From Streptococcus catagoni (GTDB taxonomy: Bacteria > Bacillota > Bacilli > Lactobacillales > Streptococcaceae), in NCBI RefSeq assembly GCF_011421425.1, contig NZ_WPCW01000002.1, forward strand, positions 186,001 to 250,000: 64,000 nucleotides of DNA. Reading direction: 5' to 3'. Below, piece by piece: positions 24,034-33,404 of the stretch. A program made the translations under genes and the position numbers. Position 1 is the stretch's first letter. The number at the start of each line of letters is the position of its first letter. The notes beneath the pieces were generated by a model. It saw only the letters and a list, made by a program, of their open reading frames with translations, ran no database searches and was not told the DNA's origin.

Positions 24034-24579
24034 ATGGGAAAAGTAAAATTTGGACTACGTGATTTTGAATATGGGGTAGTTGATGACAAAGATAAGGTAA
24101 AAACAACCAAAAAATTACCCGGTATGAAATCCGCAAAACTTGATATTACCAATGAATTGGTTACCGTGTCAGCAGATGATGGGCCATACGTAGTTTTATC
24201 TGGTGGTATTACCGAAACAAAACTTGAAATTGAGGTGCTAGATTTAACGTCTGATGCACGCAAAGATTTTTTTGGAATCACTGTTGATAATGGTGTAGAG
24301 AAATACAACAAGTCACTTACACCAAATGACATCGCATGCATCTTCCGTACAAGCGACGAAGCTGGCAAGGCAATTTGGGTAGGGTTACTTAAAGGGAAAT
24401 TCAATATTCCTGGCATGGAAGCACAGACAAAAGAAGGTGCTCCAGACCCGAAATCAGATACTGTTACAGGGAACTTCGTATCACGTGGCGAAGGAGGAGA
24501 GGTTATTCTCATTGGTCGCGAAGACGCTTCTGGATTCGATTTCGAAAACTTTAAAAAATTAGTTTTCCCAAAGTCGTAA
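24034..24579 (+). CDS. Major tail protein
   Basis: A 181-residue beta-rich protein of the phi13 major tail type: Gly-Leu-Arg-Asp-Phe-Glu-Tyr-Gly at the start, an alternating beta core and Gly-Asn-Phe-Val-Ser-Arg-Gly near 148. It forms the tail tube. AAAGGAGC precedes the ATG, and terminator-like hairpins directly follow, as often seen after this highly expressed gene. Confidence 0.88.
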   Translation: MGKVKFGLRDFEYGVVDDKDKVKTTKKLPGMKSAKLDITNELVTVSADDGPYVVLSGGITETKLEIEVLDLTSDARKDFFGITVDNGVEKYNKSLTPNDIACIFRTSDEAGKAIWVGLLKGKFNIPGMEAQTKEGAPDPKSDTVTGNFVSRGEGGEVILIGREDASGFDFENFKKLVFPKS

Positions 24580-24582
24580 CGG

Positions 24583-24673
24583 AAGACCATCGAATCCCTG
24601 ATGGTCTTTCTGGTAGTCACCATGGAGATGAAGTTGTCTAAGGTTGGATTTTAAATCCAACCTTTTATTTTTG
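24583..24673 (+). terminator. Hairpin and intrinsic terminator after the major tail gene
   Basis: AAGACCATC (24583-24591) pairs perfectly with GATGGTCTT (24600-24608). A second, stronger 12-pair hairpin AAGGTTGGATTT/AAATCCAACCTT (24640-24664) is followed by TTATTTTTG. It likely lowers transcription of the following tail genes relative to the major tail gene. Confidence 0.8.
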
Positions 24674-24686
24674 ATAAGGAGTAGAT

Positions 24687-25013
24687 ATGTACGAAATTAC
24701 CTTAAAAAAAGGCGGAGTTGACAAGACTTTTGCGAAGGATTTTATCAATGTCGAAGATAATCTTTTGGCTGTTGAGCATCAAGTTAGACAAAGCGCCGTG
24801 TTTAGCGATGAGAAAAGACGACTTGATTCTAAAGCACATAGGAAATTAAACGAAGCTTATTTGCAAATGTTTGTTGACATGTATGGTGGTCAATTTACAG
24901 TTGATGATCTTAAGCAATCTGACATGAGTGTTTTTAACACGCTTAACGACCTTTATATCGCCGCGCTCGGAGGAGAGCAAGAGGAAGAAGAAATCGAAAA
25001 AAAGGAACAATAA
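24687..25013 (+). CDS. Tail assembly chaperone gpG
   Basis: A 108-residue acidic helical protein encoded between major tail and tape measure genes, the fixed place of gpG in siphophages. It ends in a run of Glu and Lys codons that includes A-AAA-AAG at 24998-25004. It and its frameshift product gpGT coat the tape measure protein before tube assembly. Confidence 0.88.
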   Translation: MYEITLKKGGVDKTFAKDFINVEDNLLAVEHQVRQSAVFSDEKRRLDSKAHRKLNEAYLQMFVDMYGGQFTVDDLKQSDMSVFNTLNDLYIAALGGEQEEEEIEKKEQ

Positions 25014-25210
25014 CCCCTCAAGAGGCAAAGGAAAACTTACTCTTGTGGATACAGAGCCTTTTGAAAAACGGTTATACCATTTTAGATATTAAAAGAATGC
25101 GCTTATCTGATATCGAATTGATGGTACAAGCGCTAGAAATCGAAACTGTCGAAAAAGAAGAAGTGATTGAAACAACCTTGGATAAGGCATTTCCATTCCT
25201 TTTCGGCTAG
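24687..25210 (+). CDS. Tail assembly chaperone gpGT, made by -1 frameshift
   Basis: At the slippery heptamer A-AAA-AAG (24998-25004) a -1 shift joins the gpG frame to a second frame that stays open to TAG at 25208. The added part reads Thr-Pro-Gln-Glu-Ala-Lys-Glu-Asn-Leu-Leu-Leu-Trp-Ile and ends Pro-Phe-Leu-Phe-Gly, giving 174 residues. This is the conserved lambda-type G/GT arrangement; the T part recruits the tape measure protein. The heptamer and frame are seen directly; efficiency is unknown. Confidence 0.88.
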
Positions 25211-25222
25211 AAAGGAGACTAA

Positions 25223-28200
25223 ATGGGGAATATAGGTGATTTAGTAGCAACAGCTACATTAGACATATCACCCTTTATGTCGAACACAAGAAATCTCAAA
25301 ACCTACATGAAAGGTTTAGATAACTCGTTAAAAGCAGTTGAAAAAAGTTTCCAAGGTCATGGTGGGCGAATTAAGGGGCTTAAAGCAGTCTATACTGAAA
25401 CGGGTAGCGCCTTAAAAGGTTATCAAGATTTGTTAAAGGCTCAATCTCAAAAGTATAGCGACTTAAAAAAAGAAATCGGTGATGTCAACAATGCTACTGC
25501 TGAACAAAAGCAAAAACTGATTGGCGCAAAATCAGCTATGCTGGAGACTGCTGCGAAAGTCACAGAATTGCAAAACAGATTGCGAGCTTTAGCTACCGAA
25601 ACAAGTGTCTTTACTCGCTTTGGTAAAGCCGCTGAAAGAGTCGGCAGCAAGATGAAGTCGTTTGGCGATTCGGTAGCTGGAGTTGGTGCTGCATTTACAA
25701 GAGGAGTCACCGCTCCGATTGTTGCGGGCGCAGGGTATGCGATTAAAGCAGCTGTTGACTATGAGTCTGCGTTCGCTGGTGTCAAGAAAACCGTTGATGA
25801 AACAGCAACAGTTTCCTATGCAAAATTATCTCAAGGGATTAGGGATATGGCTAAAGAACTACCAGCTAGCGCGGTAGAAATAGCTCACGTTGCAGAGGCG
25901 GCAGGTCAGTTAGGGATTAAAACAGGAGACATCCTTAGTTTTTCTCGTACAATGATTGATTTAGGAGAATCTACCAATCTATCTGCAGAAGAAGCAGCGA
26001 CATCTATTGCTAAAATTGCAAATATTACAGGACTAGCATCATCTGAGTATTCGCGTTTTGGCAGTGCTGTTGTCGCATTGGGTAACAACTTCGCAACAAC
26101 TGAAAGAGACATCGTAGCAATGACAAACCGTATTGCCGCTTCTGGAAAACTTGCAGGTTTAACAAATCAAGAAATGCTTGCCTTAGCAACTGCTATGTCA
26201 AGCGTTGGTATCGAGGCAGAAGCTGGTGGCACGGCAATGACTCAGTCATTATCAGCCATTGAGCGTGCAGTATCGGCGGGTGGTGAAGATTTAACCAAAT
26301 TTGCGCAGATCGCTAATATGTCATCCGCTGATTTTGCTAGAGCATGGAAAGAAAAGCCAATTGTCGCTTTGCAGGAATTTATCAAAGGCCTTGGGCGGTT
26401 GGATAAAAAAGGCGAAAGTGCTACAAAAGTACTAGATGAATTGGGTCTCAGTGGTGTACGTCAGTCTAACATGCTTAAATCTTTAGGTTTAGCATCTGAA
26501 ACATTAGGCAAGGCTCTTGGAATATCTAATAAGGCTTGGCAAGAAAATACAGCGTTGACTGATGAAGCTAACAAACGTTACGAGACAACAGAATCTAAAC
26601 TAAAAATGCTTAAAAACGAAATTAATGATGTAGCCATTGAATTTGGTGGACCTCTAGTTGATGCATTGAGAAACGGGCTTGAAGCAGGGAAACCAATCAT
26701 TCAAATGGCGGCTGACTTAGCCAAACAATTTAACTCTCTTGACAAAGAGCAACAACAGCAAATTGTCAAATGGGGGCTTATAGCAGCTGCAGCAGGACCA
26801 GCCTTATCTATTTTTGGTAAAAGCATTGGAATCATCGGAAGTACAATTCGAGGGATTGGAAAAATGAGTCAAGGCTTGGGGGCTTTGTCTGGTTGGTTAA
26901 GAACATTTAAATCTGGCGCAGTGGCGGCTAGTGTTGGCGCTGAAGCTGCAGCAACTTCTATGGGCGGAATGGCTGGCGCGGTTGCTTTACTCAGTACCCC
27001 TGTAACTTGGGGTGTGCTGCTAGGTGGCGCAACGGTTATCGGTATAGGTCTAATCGCTGATAGCATTCATAAAGCTAAAAAGCGTACGGAAGAGTGGGGA
27101 ACAGCTATTTCTGCCACAGAAGCGACAGCTCTAAGCAACTTTAAGAAAAAAGTTGATGAGACAAATAACTCTTTACAAATGTTTGAAGCGGGCGTAGGTA
27201 GCGTCAAGAAAGTAACCGAAGCTTTTGACGACTTGGTTGGAAGTATTGAAAAGTTAGCTCAATCAAAATTAGATAAGAATATAAACTTAGCTAAAAAATT
27301 GGGGTTGTCAGAAAAAACTATAAATACTTTAAAATCCAAGACTGAAGCGGTTGTTAATAATGTTAAAGGAATGAACACTCAGATAAAAGCTATTATGGAA
27401 AGACATAATGGCGATATGAGCAAATTTTCTGCGACGGAAAAAGAGTTAGTGTTGCGCAATCAAAGAGGAATGATTAGCACACAGCTTGATTTGATGAAGT
27501 TCTCTGCATCGGAAAAGAAAGCTTTAACAGCAGCTTTGAATAACGAGTTAGATTCGTTGAACGCCCGACAATTGGAAAAAGTATCTGAAAACACCGTTAA
27601 GATGCTCAATAAAGAAAATTCTGCTTACAAAACAAAAAAAGCAGAGTTAAAAGAGATTTTGAAGCAATTTGGTAACGACACTAGTAAATTGAGTGCTGAA
27701 GAATTGGCTGCTAGACAAGAAGTCTTGAATAGACTTACAGAACTTAATATGCAGCACAATTTAAAGACTAAAGCTTTAAGTGATCAGTACCTTGCTATTC
27801 AACGAGAACGTGTTCAACGGTTAAAAGAATCTGGTAAGAGTCAAGAGGAAATCCATCAAGGAATAAGCCAAATGGCATCAGACATGGCTCAAAAACTTGG
27901 CATTAGCTACGATGACGCTTATCGAAAATTGGCTTATTATACGGAAAAATCCGGCGAAACACTAAAAGTTTTATCACGTAATACCACGAACGCTACGGCA
28001 GAGGTTGCCGCAGCTAATGCACAGTGGGATAGTCTCTTTACTAGCGATAACCCTCAGAAAAGTTTAAACGAGCTATTGTCAACAGCCGAGGGCTGGAATA
28101 GCTTTGAAATCATGGTCAAAAATGCAGATGTTGAACCAACAGGTCGAGCAGCACTAGCAGAAATGCTTGTAGCAGGTGGACAATGGCAAAACATGACTCT

Positions 28201-29146
28201 CGAGCAGAAAAAATTAGTTGTCGATGGGCAACAGGCTATGATTGAAATTTTTGATAGCAAAGAGTTATTAGCGCAATGGCAAGCGTTGACACCAGAAGAA
28301 AAGGTTTTGCTAGCGAAAAACTTAACACAAGAACCAACTCTGTCCGCACAACAAGCTCTTGATAGCGTTAAACAAACAACACCAGCTGACGTTAATGCTA
28401 CGGATAAAACAGCTGGCGATACTCAATCAGCACAAAGTAAGATTGACAATGTTAAACAGAGAGTTCCAGCTGATGTGAAAGCATCAGATAAGACTGGACC
28501 AGATGTAGCTAGTGCTAATAGGGCTGTCAATAGTCCTAAACAAAATGGACCTATACATATCAACGCACAAAATAATACAGGTGGTGTTGTGTCACAAGTT
28601 TTGGGTGCTTTAGCAGGCATCCCTAGAACAATCACAATCGGCATCAATGCTATAAAAAACTTTGTGGGATTGGAAAACGGTACAAACTACCACAGTGGGG
28701 GACCTGCCTTGGTCAATGACCAAAAAGGACCTACTTATCGTGAATTAGTTGTTTATCCAAATGGGCTATCTTTCATACCAGAAGGTCGTAATGTCTTTCT
28801 TCCTAATATGCCAAGAGGAGCGAAAGTCTTAAAAGCTAGTCGTACAAAACAACTATTCCCACACTATGAAAATGGTATAGGTTTTAACGATACCAAGATT
28901 GCTAGCCTAGCAAGTCGTCTTAAATCTGTGAATGACAAAGGAACTGTAGTAGTTAATGCTGATCCGCAACTTGCCGAGTTAATTAAGTTACTTAAGGATA
29001 AGGATGACAGAAACATCACAAATAACTACACGCTGAACGCTACAAACAGAAGCGGTTCTGATGGTATGTTTAGTCAGGAAAATATGAGACGTCTCCTAAG
29101 AGAGCTTGCATACTATATAAACGGAGAGGAAGGGAGGTTGGCTTAA
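25223..29146 (+). CDS. Tape measure protein
   Basis: A 1307-residue protein, the largest in the prophage. It has coiled coils (about 30-135), the TP901-type core with Tyr-Glu-Ser-Ala-Phe-Ala-Gly-Val-Lys-Lys-Thr-Val near 185 and Ala-Glu-Ala-Ala-Gly-Gln-Leu-Gly near 224, hydrophobic membrane-active segments near 515-535 and 560-620, and a long helical tail. I see no lysozyme or peptidase domain. Its length sets the tail length. It overlaps the Dit gene by one base. Confidence 0.93.
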   Translation: MGNIGDLVATATLDISPFMSNTRNLKTYMKGLDNSLKAVEKSFQGHGGRIKGLKAVYTETGSALKGYQDLLKAQSQKYSDLKKEIGDVNNATAEQKQKLIGAKSAMLETAAKVTELQNRLRALATETSVFTRFGKAAERVGSKMKSFGDSVAGVGAAFTRGVTAPIVAGAGYAIKAAVDYESAFAGVKKTVDETATVSYAKLSQGIRDMAKELPASAVEIAHVAEAAGQLGIKTGDILSFSRTMIDLGESTNLSAEEAATSIAKIANITGLASSEYSRFGSAVVALGNNFATTERDIVAMTNRIAASGKLAGLTNQEMLALATAMSSVGIEAEAGGTAMTQSLSAIERAVSAGGEDLTKFAQIANMSSADFARAWKEKPIVALQEFIKGLGRLDKKGESATKVLDELGLSGVRQSNMLKSLGLASETLGKALGISNKAWQENTALTDEANKRYETTESKLKMLKNEINDVAIEFGGPLVDALRNGLEAGKPIIQMAADLAKQFNSLDKEQQQQIVKWGLIAAAAGPALSIFGKSIGIIGSTIRGIGKMSQGLGALSGWLRTFKSGAVAASVGAEAAATSMGGMAGAVALLSTPVTWGVLLGGATVIGIGLIADSIHKAKKRTEEWGTAISATEATALSNFKKKVDETNNSLQMFEAGVGSVKKVTEAFDDLVGSIEKLAQSKLDKNINLAKKLGLSEKTINTLKSKTEAVVNNVKGMNTQIKAIMERHNGDMSKFSATEKELVLRNQRGMISTQLDLMKFSASEKKALTAALNNELDSLNARQLEKVSENTVKMLNKENSAYKTKKAELKEILKQFGNDTSKLSAEELAARQEVLNRLTELNMQHNLKTKALSDQYLAIQRERVQRLKESGKSQEEIHQGISQMASDMAQKLGISYDDAYRKLAYYTEKSGETLKVLSRNTTNATAEVAAANAQWDSLFTSDNPQKSLNELLSTAEGWNSFEIMVKNADVEPTGRAALAEMLVAGGQWQNMTLEQKKLVVDGQQAMIEIFDSKELLAQWQALTPEEKVLLAKNLTQEPTLSAQQALDSVKQTTPADVNATDKTAGDTQSAQSKIDNVKQRVPADVKASDKTGPDVASANRAVNSPKQNGPIHINAQNNTGGVVSQVLGALAGIPRTITIGINAIKNFVGLENGTNYHSGGPALVNDQKGPTYRELVVYPNGLSFIPEGRNVFLPNMPRGAKVLKASRTKQLFPHYENGIGFNDTKIASLASRLKSVNDKGTVVVNADPQLAELIKLLKDKDDRNITNNYTLNATNRSGSDGMFSQENMRRLLRELAYYINGEEGRLA

Positions 29147-29853
29147 TGCGATACATTGAATTTAATGGCAAAAAAAGTAATAGCTTTGGTCTTTTGCTAG
29201 AGCGTGAACGATCTATTAAGTCAACGAGTAACGACATTGATTTAATTGAAGTTAATGGACGCGACGGTGTACTCTTAAAGGACAATAGTCGTTTGAAAGC
29301 CATCGAACAAGACTTCCCGTTTTCTTTGGTTGGCGATGTCACAGTTTATGAGCAAAAAATAAGCGAGTGGTTACACGTCAAAGGTTGGCATGATTTAGTT
29401 TTGTCTTGGGACAAGGGTTATATCTATTGTGCTAGTGTCGTCAATCTTTTTGAGATAGATGAGATTTTAAAACAGTTCGGCAGACTAAAAATTAACTTTT
29501 TAATCCACCCTATCAAATACCTAAAAACAGGCAAGCAAGAGGTATCTCTTGTCAACGGCGGTACCTTACAAAACCCTGGCAATGTTCAGGCTAAACCTAT
29601 CTTAAAAATCAAAGGTACAGGCAATGGCGTTTTAACTATCAATGGTTTTGAGACAGGCCTCGAAAACGTACAAGGTGAGCTTGTTATAGACATGGAGAGA
29701 CACCTTGTCTATAAAGATGTTCTTTCTGCTTGGGATAATATCGTGCGGACAGAGCGCCACCGGATGCCTTTACTTGATGTTGGACAAAATAAAATCTCGT
29801 GGACTGGTAACTTTACTATCACCGCAACACCAAACTGGGGGGTTAAAGTATGA
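29146..29853 (+). CDS. Distal tail protein (Dit)
   Basis: A 235-residue protein with a beta-rich N-terminal ring domain (Tyr-Ile-Glu-Phe-Asn-Gly-Lys-Lys) and a C-terminal galectin-like half (Pro-Ile-Leu-Lys-Ile-Lys-Gly-Thr-Gly near 149). Position right after the tape measure gene supports Dit, the hub that connects tail tube and baseplate. Confidence 0.85.
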   Translation: MRYIEFNGKKSNSFGLLLERERSIKSTSNDIDLIEVNGRDGVLLKDNSRLKAIEQDFPFSLVGDVTVYEQKISEWLHVKGWHDLVLSWDKGYIYCASVVNLFEIDEILKQFGRLKINFLIHPIKYLKTGKQEVSLVNGGTLQNPGNVQAKPILKIKGTGNGVLTINGFETGLENVQGELVIDMERHLVYKDVLSAWDNIVRTERHRMPLLDVGQNKISWTGNFTITATPNWGVKV

Positions 29854-31994
29854 TACCAGTTTTATACGAGGCCAAAGAGACTAAATTCAGGACTTTTGGT
29901 CTTGGAGAGATTGCGGACGCTTACGAGGTTAAAGCTACTCGTGAGCGTAACGGCAATTACTCGCTATATATCAAATATCCTCTTGATGGAGTATTTGCCT
30001 CTGTTTTTAAAGAGGAGATGAAAATTAAGTCTGATGCAGGTCGCAGAACCAAGTGGCAGACTTTTGAGATAAACCGAGTGTTACGAAATAGCAAAGATCA
30101 CATCGAGATTTTTGCGCGTCACATCTCAATGCGCACACAAGATATTGCTTTAAAGCCGTTTGTAAACGGTGCGAGCGTAGGAGCTGAATCAGCTCTTGAA
30201 ATCTGGAAAGAAAACCTTGTTGGTGATGATACTTTTGACGTTAAAAGTGACATCTTAACGCTTGGCAGCTTTAACTGGGAAGTCGATAAAATCGGTAATG
30301 CCCGTGGCGCTCTAGGAGGTGTCTCTGGCTCAATTTTAGACGTCTTCGGCGGTGAGTACGAGTTTGATAATCGCACGATCATCTTACACAAACAAATGGG
30401 ACGCAAAGCACCTACTGTGCTAGAGTATGGTCGCAATATTGTCAGCGTAGAGGAGGAGCGATTGCTAGATGGCAACTACACCTCTATCTATCCGTTTGTT
30501 AGATATACGCCACAACCAAAACCGCAAGAAGAAGCCTCTGGTAAGCCGCATGTAGGCGAGCATGAACAACCCGAAGAACAGCTGGTGACGCTGCCTGAAT
30601 TTATCATTGATGGTCAGTATCTTGACTTATATGCTCAACGCAGAATCCAAATGGTTGATTTATCTAGTCATTTTAACGATGACAAAGGTAAAAAAGAGCC
30701 AACAGTCGAAGAAATCAGAAAGCTGGCTCAGAAATACCTTAAAGATAACAACGTAGGTGCCCCTAAAGTCAGCATAGAGGTTGATTATATCGATTTATCG
30801 CAAACGCTTGACTACCAAGATTTTAGGGTTATGGAGGAGGTCGAGCTTTGCGACATTGTACCGCTTTACTATCCGAAATTCGGCATTACAACTGAGACCG
30901 AAAAAGTTGTGGAGATTGTCTATGACGTCTATACAGATAGCAATCATACTATCAAGTTGGGCACGATTGGCCAGTCAATCTCTAAGAGTTTAACAGGCGG
31001 GGTCTCAGAGCGTATCAACGCGCTAGAAAACAACCAAAAAGTGATTGTCAATAACCAGAAGCAGTTTGAGCTTAACTTGCCTAAATATCTCCTAGACATC
31101 AATGGTAATAAAGTATGGTACGAAAAGCCCGATGACAACGTTGAGCACAAGATAGGCGATTACTGGTTTGAGAAAAATGGTAAGTATCAGCGGACATGGC
31201 TATGGGATGGTAATCAATGGGTTAAAATCATTGATACTGAAGACTTGGACTTTGGTCAAAGATCCTATGATGCCGCAATAGCCGAACTCGAAAAAGCTAA
31301 AAAAGCGCAAGAAGAAATCAACCAACGCACCGATAAAGAGCTTGAAGAGTTTAGAGAAACGCTCAAAAATCTAGCTTTGCCTGAAGAAGCCATCAAAAAA
31401 ATTACTGAGTCTATCAAAGTCGATGACATCCCATCACTTAAGCAAAGTTTTGACGACCTCAAAAATAAGGTCAGCGAGACGAGCGAGACCGCACGATTAA
31501 ACGCTGAAATCATAGGGACAGACGGTAAGACTCGTTACAACAAAAACTTGCTTGTTGGCGACCCTAACCGCACCAAAACCTATGACAAAGATTACATTGA
31601 AGTTGAAGCTAATGACGGTGGCTTTAAACGTGGCGAGACTTACACGATTAGCTTTAGTCAAACTTGCGAGCTACTCAAAAAAGTGGCTATCACACTGACA
31701 CAGGCTAATAATAAAGGTGTCAAACTGGTGCTGACACCCACCAAGGCAAAAATGGAAGCACAGACCTTTAATTTAACTAAAGATAAAGAGGTCATCAACG
31801 TCCTGCCTTTGAGTTATACAGGTACTTTAACGGGTGATTGGTATAAATCTAAGCAAATAGCTTTAAATGCGTCAGACACGCAGGAATTAGCTCTGGAGAT
31901 GGCTTATAAAGAGGTTGTGGATGGTAACAATGCCACAATCACGGGGCAATGGTCAGATAGCCCACAAATCATTTTAGATGGAGGTAATCAATGA
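29850..31994 (+). CDS. Tail-associated protein (Tal, gp27-like)
   Basis: A 714-residue protein. Its first 370 residues are the gp27-like ring (Ile-Pro-Val-Leu-Tyr-Glu, then Ala-Arg-His-Ile-Ser near 89), known from prophage endopeptidase tail family proteins. After that come a coiled coil (about 380-400 and 470-550) and a beta-sandwich-like carbohydrate-binding end. I see no clear peptidase motif. It forms the tail tip and feeds DNA into the cell. Confidence 0.82.
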   Translation: MIPVLYEAKETKFRTFGLGEIADAYEVKATRERNGNYSLYIKYPLDGVFASVFKEEMKIKSDAGRRTKWQTFEINRVLRNSKDHIEIFARHISMRTQDIALKPFVNGASVGAESALEIWKENLVGDDTFDVKSDILTLGSFNWEVDKIGNARGALGGVSGSILDVFGGEYEFDNRTIILHKQMGRKAPTVLEYGRNIVSVEEERLLDGNYTSIYPFVRYTPQPKPQEEASGKPHVGEHEQPEEQLVTLPEFIIDGQYLDLYAQRRIQMVDLSSHFNDDKGKKEPTVEEIRKLAQKYLKDNNVGAPKVSIEVDYIDLSQTLDYQDFRVMEEVELCDIVPLYYPKFGITTETEKVVEIVYDVYTDSNHTIKLGTIGQSISKSLTGGVSERINALENNQKVIVNNQKQFELNLPKYLLDINGNKVWYEKPDDNVEHKIGDYWFEKNGKYQRTWLWDGNQWVKIIDTEDLDFGQRSYDAAIAELEKAKKAQEEINQRTDKELEEFRETLKNLALPEEAIKKITESIKVDDIPSLKQSFDDLKNKVSETSETARLNAEIIGTDGKTRYNKNLLVGDPNRTKTYDKDYIEVEANDGGFKRGETYTISFSQTCELLKKVAITLTQANNKGVKLVLTPTKAKMEAQTFNLTKDKEVINVLPLSYTGTLTGDWYKSKQIALNASDTQELALEMAYKEVVDGNNATITGQWSDSPQIILDGGNQ

Positions 31995-32767
31995 CGGAAA
32001 ATATACCGCTACGAGTTCAATTCAAGCGGATGACTGCCGAAGAATGGGCTCGTAGTGATGTCATCTTGCTTGAAGGGGAAATTGGTTTTGAGACTGATAC
32101 AGGATTTGCCAAATTTGGTGATGGTCATAGCCGCTTTAGTGCCCTCAAATACCTTACTGGCCCCCAAGGTAAAACTGGAGAAACTGGCCCTCAGGGTCCT
32201 ACTGGTCTTACAGGACCAAAAGGGAACACAGGCGATACAGGTCCGCAAGGTCCGCCCGGCCCCACGGGAGAGCAGGGTCCTAAAGGAGACACTGGCGCCA
32301 AGGTTGTTAGTGGAACAGTTGATAGCGGACAATTAACTCTTAGGTTAGATGATGGCTCACAGGCTATTGTCGAGGGCGATTTTAGAGGTCCTCGGGGAGA
32401 AATAGGCCCGCAAGGCCCTAAGGGTGCTGACGGTAAAATGACCTTTGAGCAATTAACGTCAGAACAACGCCAACAACTCCAAGGCCCACGAGGCCCCAAA
32501 GGTGATAAAGGCGAACCTGGTCAAAGAGGAGCTGATGGTCAGCGAGGAGAAGTGGGGCCTCCTGGGAAAAATGCCGAGCTACCAGGAGATATTGTCCGTC
32601 AAGGTCAATTATCTGGGTATGTTAGGTTAGCTGAGATACAGCATCAGTTAAACAACATCGGTAAGTTAAAAGACGAGATGACAGGCCAATACCTATCAGT
32701 CCGTGTGGTTGATAAAGGTAGTGTGCCGCATGATACCTCAGGTATGATTGTCTTCGAGAGGGCTTAG
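31991..32767 (+). CDS. Collagen-like tail fibre protein with HylP-type N-terminus
   Basis: The first 55 residues ([19 protein letters not shown]) match what I know of the N-terminus of streptococcal phage hyaluronidases. Instead of the beta-helix lyase domain it carries two Gly-X-Y collagen-like tracts (about 56-100 and 130-198) separated by a small beta domain. So it is a trimeric fibre, probably without hyaluronan lyase activity. It overlaps Tal by four bases and starts the receptor-binding gene set. Confidence 0.8.
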   Translation: MTENIPLRVQFKRMTAEEWARSDVILLEGEIGFETDTGFAKFGDGHSRFSALKYLTGPQGKTGETGPQGPTGLTGPKGNTGDTGPQGPPGPTGEQGPKGDTGAKVVSGTVDSGQLTLRLDDGSQAIVEGDFRGPRGEIGPQGPKGADGKMTFEQLTSEQRQQLQGPRGPKGDKGEPGQRGADGQRGEVGPPGKNAELPGDIVRQGQLSGYVRLAEIQHQLNNIGKLKDEMTGQYLSVRVVDKGSVPHDTSGMIVFERA

Positions 32768-32769
32768 CG

Positions 32770-33393
32770 ATGGCAGTGCAAGAGATACCAAAAAGACTCT
32801 TTAAACAAATTGTTGGCAGCGGCACTCTTGGCTCGATTACTTTTTTTAGAGATTTAGTAATCGGTCAATTTTACATTTTGTCAGTTGATGCGTACAGCTT
32901 TGATGCAGGCAGAGATGTTGACATCTACAAAATCATCTCCAGTACACAAGCTGATGTGTACAGGGCTAATAAAAATAATTATCAGTCACCCTCGGCACTC
33001 GAACCTGGTGTGCCAGAGTATTTACCAAAAAGTAACTTAAAGGCTGTTTATGTCAACGACAAAGAAATAGCTTCCGTTTGGTATGACGGCACATTGATTT
33101 ATAAAAAAGTTGTCACATCGTTTATCAAAAAGACTATTCGAGTTGCAGGTAGTTTGGACATCAGAGAGAGCACAAACTCCATGTATCTATACGCTCTTGT
33201 CGGTGATGTTGATAGGACATTGATAGGTTCTGGTGACATCAAAGCCGTTTATATAAATAATGTAAAGCTTGCAGACGGTGCAAAAGTTGATTTTACAAAA
33301 GCTAATACGTATTACTTGATTACGATAACTCAATTGAGCAACGTTGAGCGTTTTGTAAATCATTCAAGAAACACAATAGCCTTTGCATTTTAA
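32770..33393 (+). CDS. Tail fibre-associated protein
   Basis: A 207-residue beta-rich protein starting two bases after the previous stop. It contains Leu-Lys-Ala-Val-Tyr-Val-Asn-Asp-Lys-Glu-Ile near 89 and a similar Ile-Lys-Ala-Val-Tyr-Ile-Asn-Asn-Val near 159, which looks like an internal repeat of a small fold. Such proteins lie between fibre genes in streptococcal phages. I do not know a function beyond baseplate part. Confidence 0.6.
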   Translation: MAVQEIPKRLFKQIVGSGTLGSITFFRDLVIGQFYILSVDAYSFDAGRDVDIYKIISSTQADVYRANKNNYQSPSALEPGVPEYLPKSNLKAVYVNDKEIASVWYDGTLIYKKVVTSFIKKTIRVAGSLDIRESTNSMYLYALVGDVDRTLIGSGDIKAVYINNVKLADGAKVDFTKANTYYLITITQLSNVERFVNHSRNTIAFAF

Positions 33394-33404
33394 GGAGGTA
33401 ACAA

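Noticed and set aside
24027..24623. 198-codon minus-strand frame over the major tail gene
   Set aside because: Exact mirror of a well-supported tail gene; no ribosome site or family match.
32191..32499. Antisense open frame across the collagen-like fibre gene
   Set aside because: Shadow produced by the repetitive Gly-X-Y codons (Pro/Gly-rich on the other strand); no start signal.
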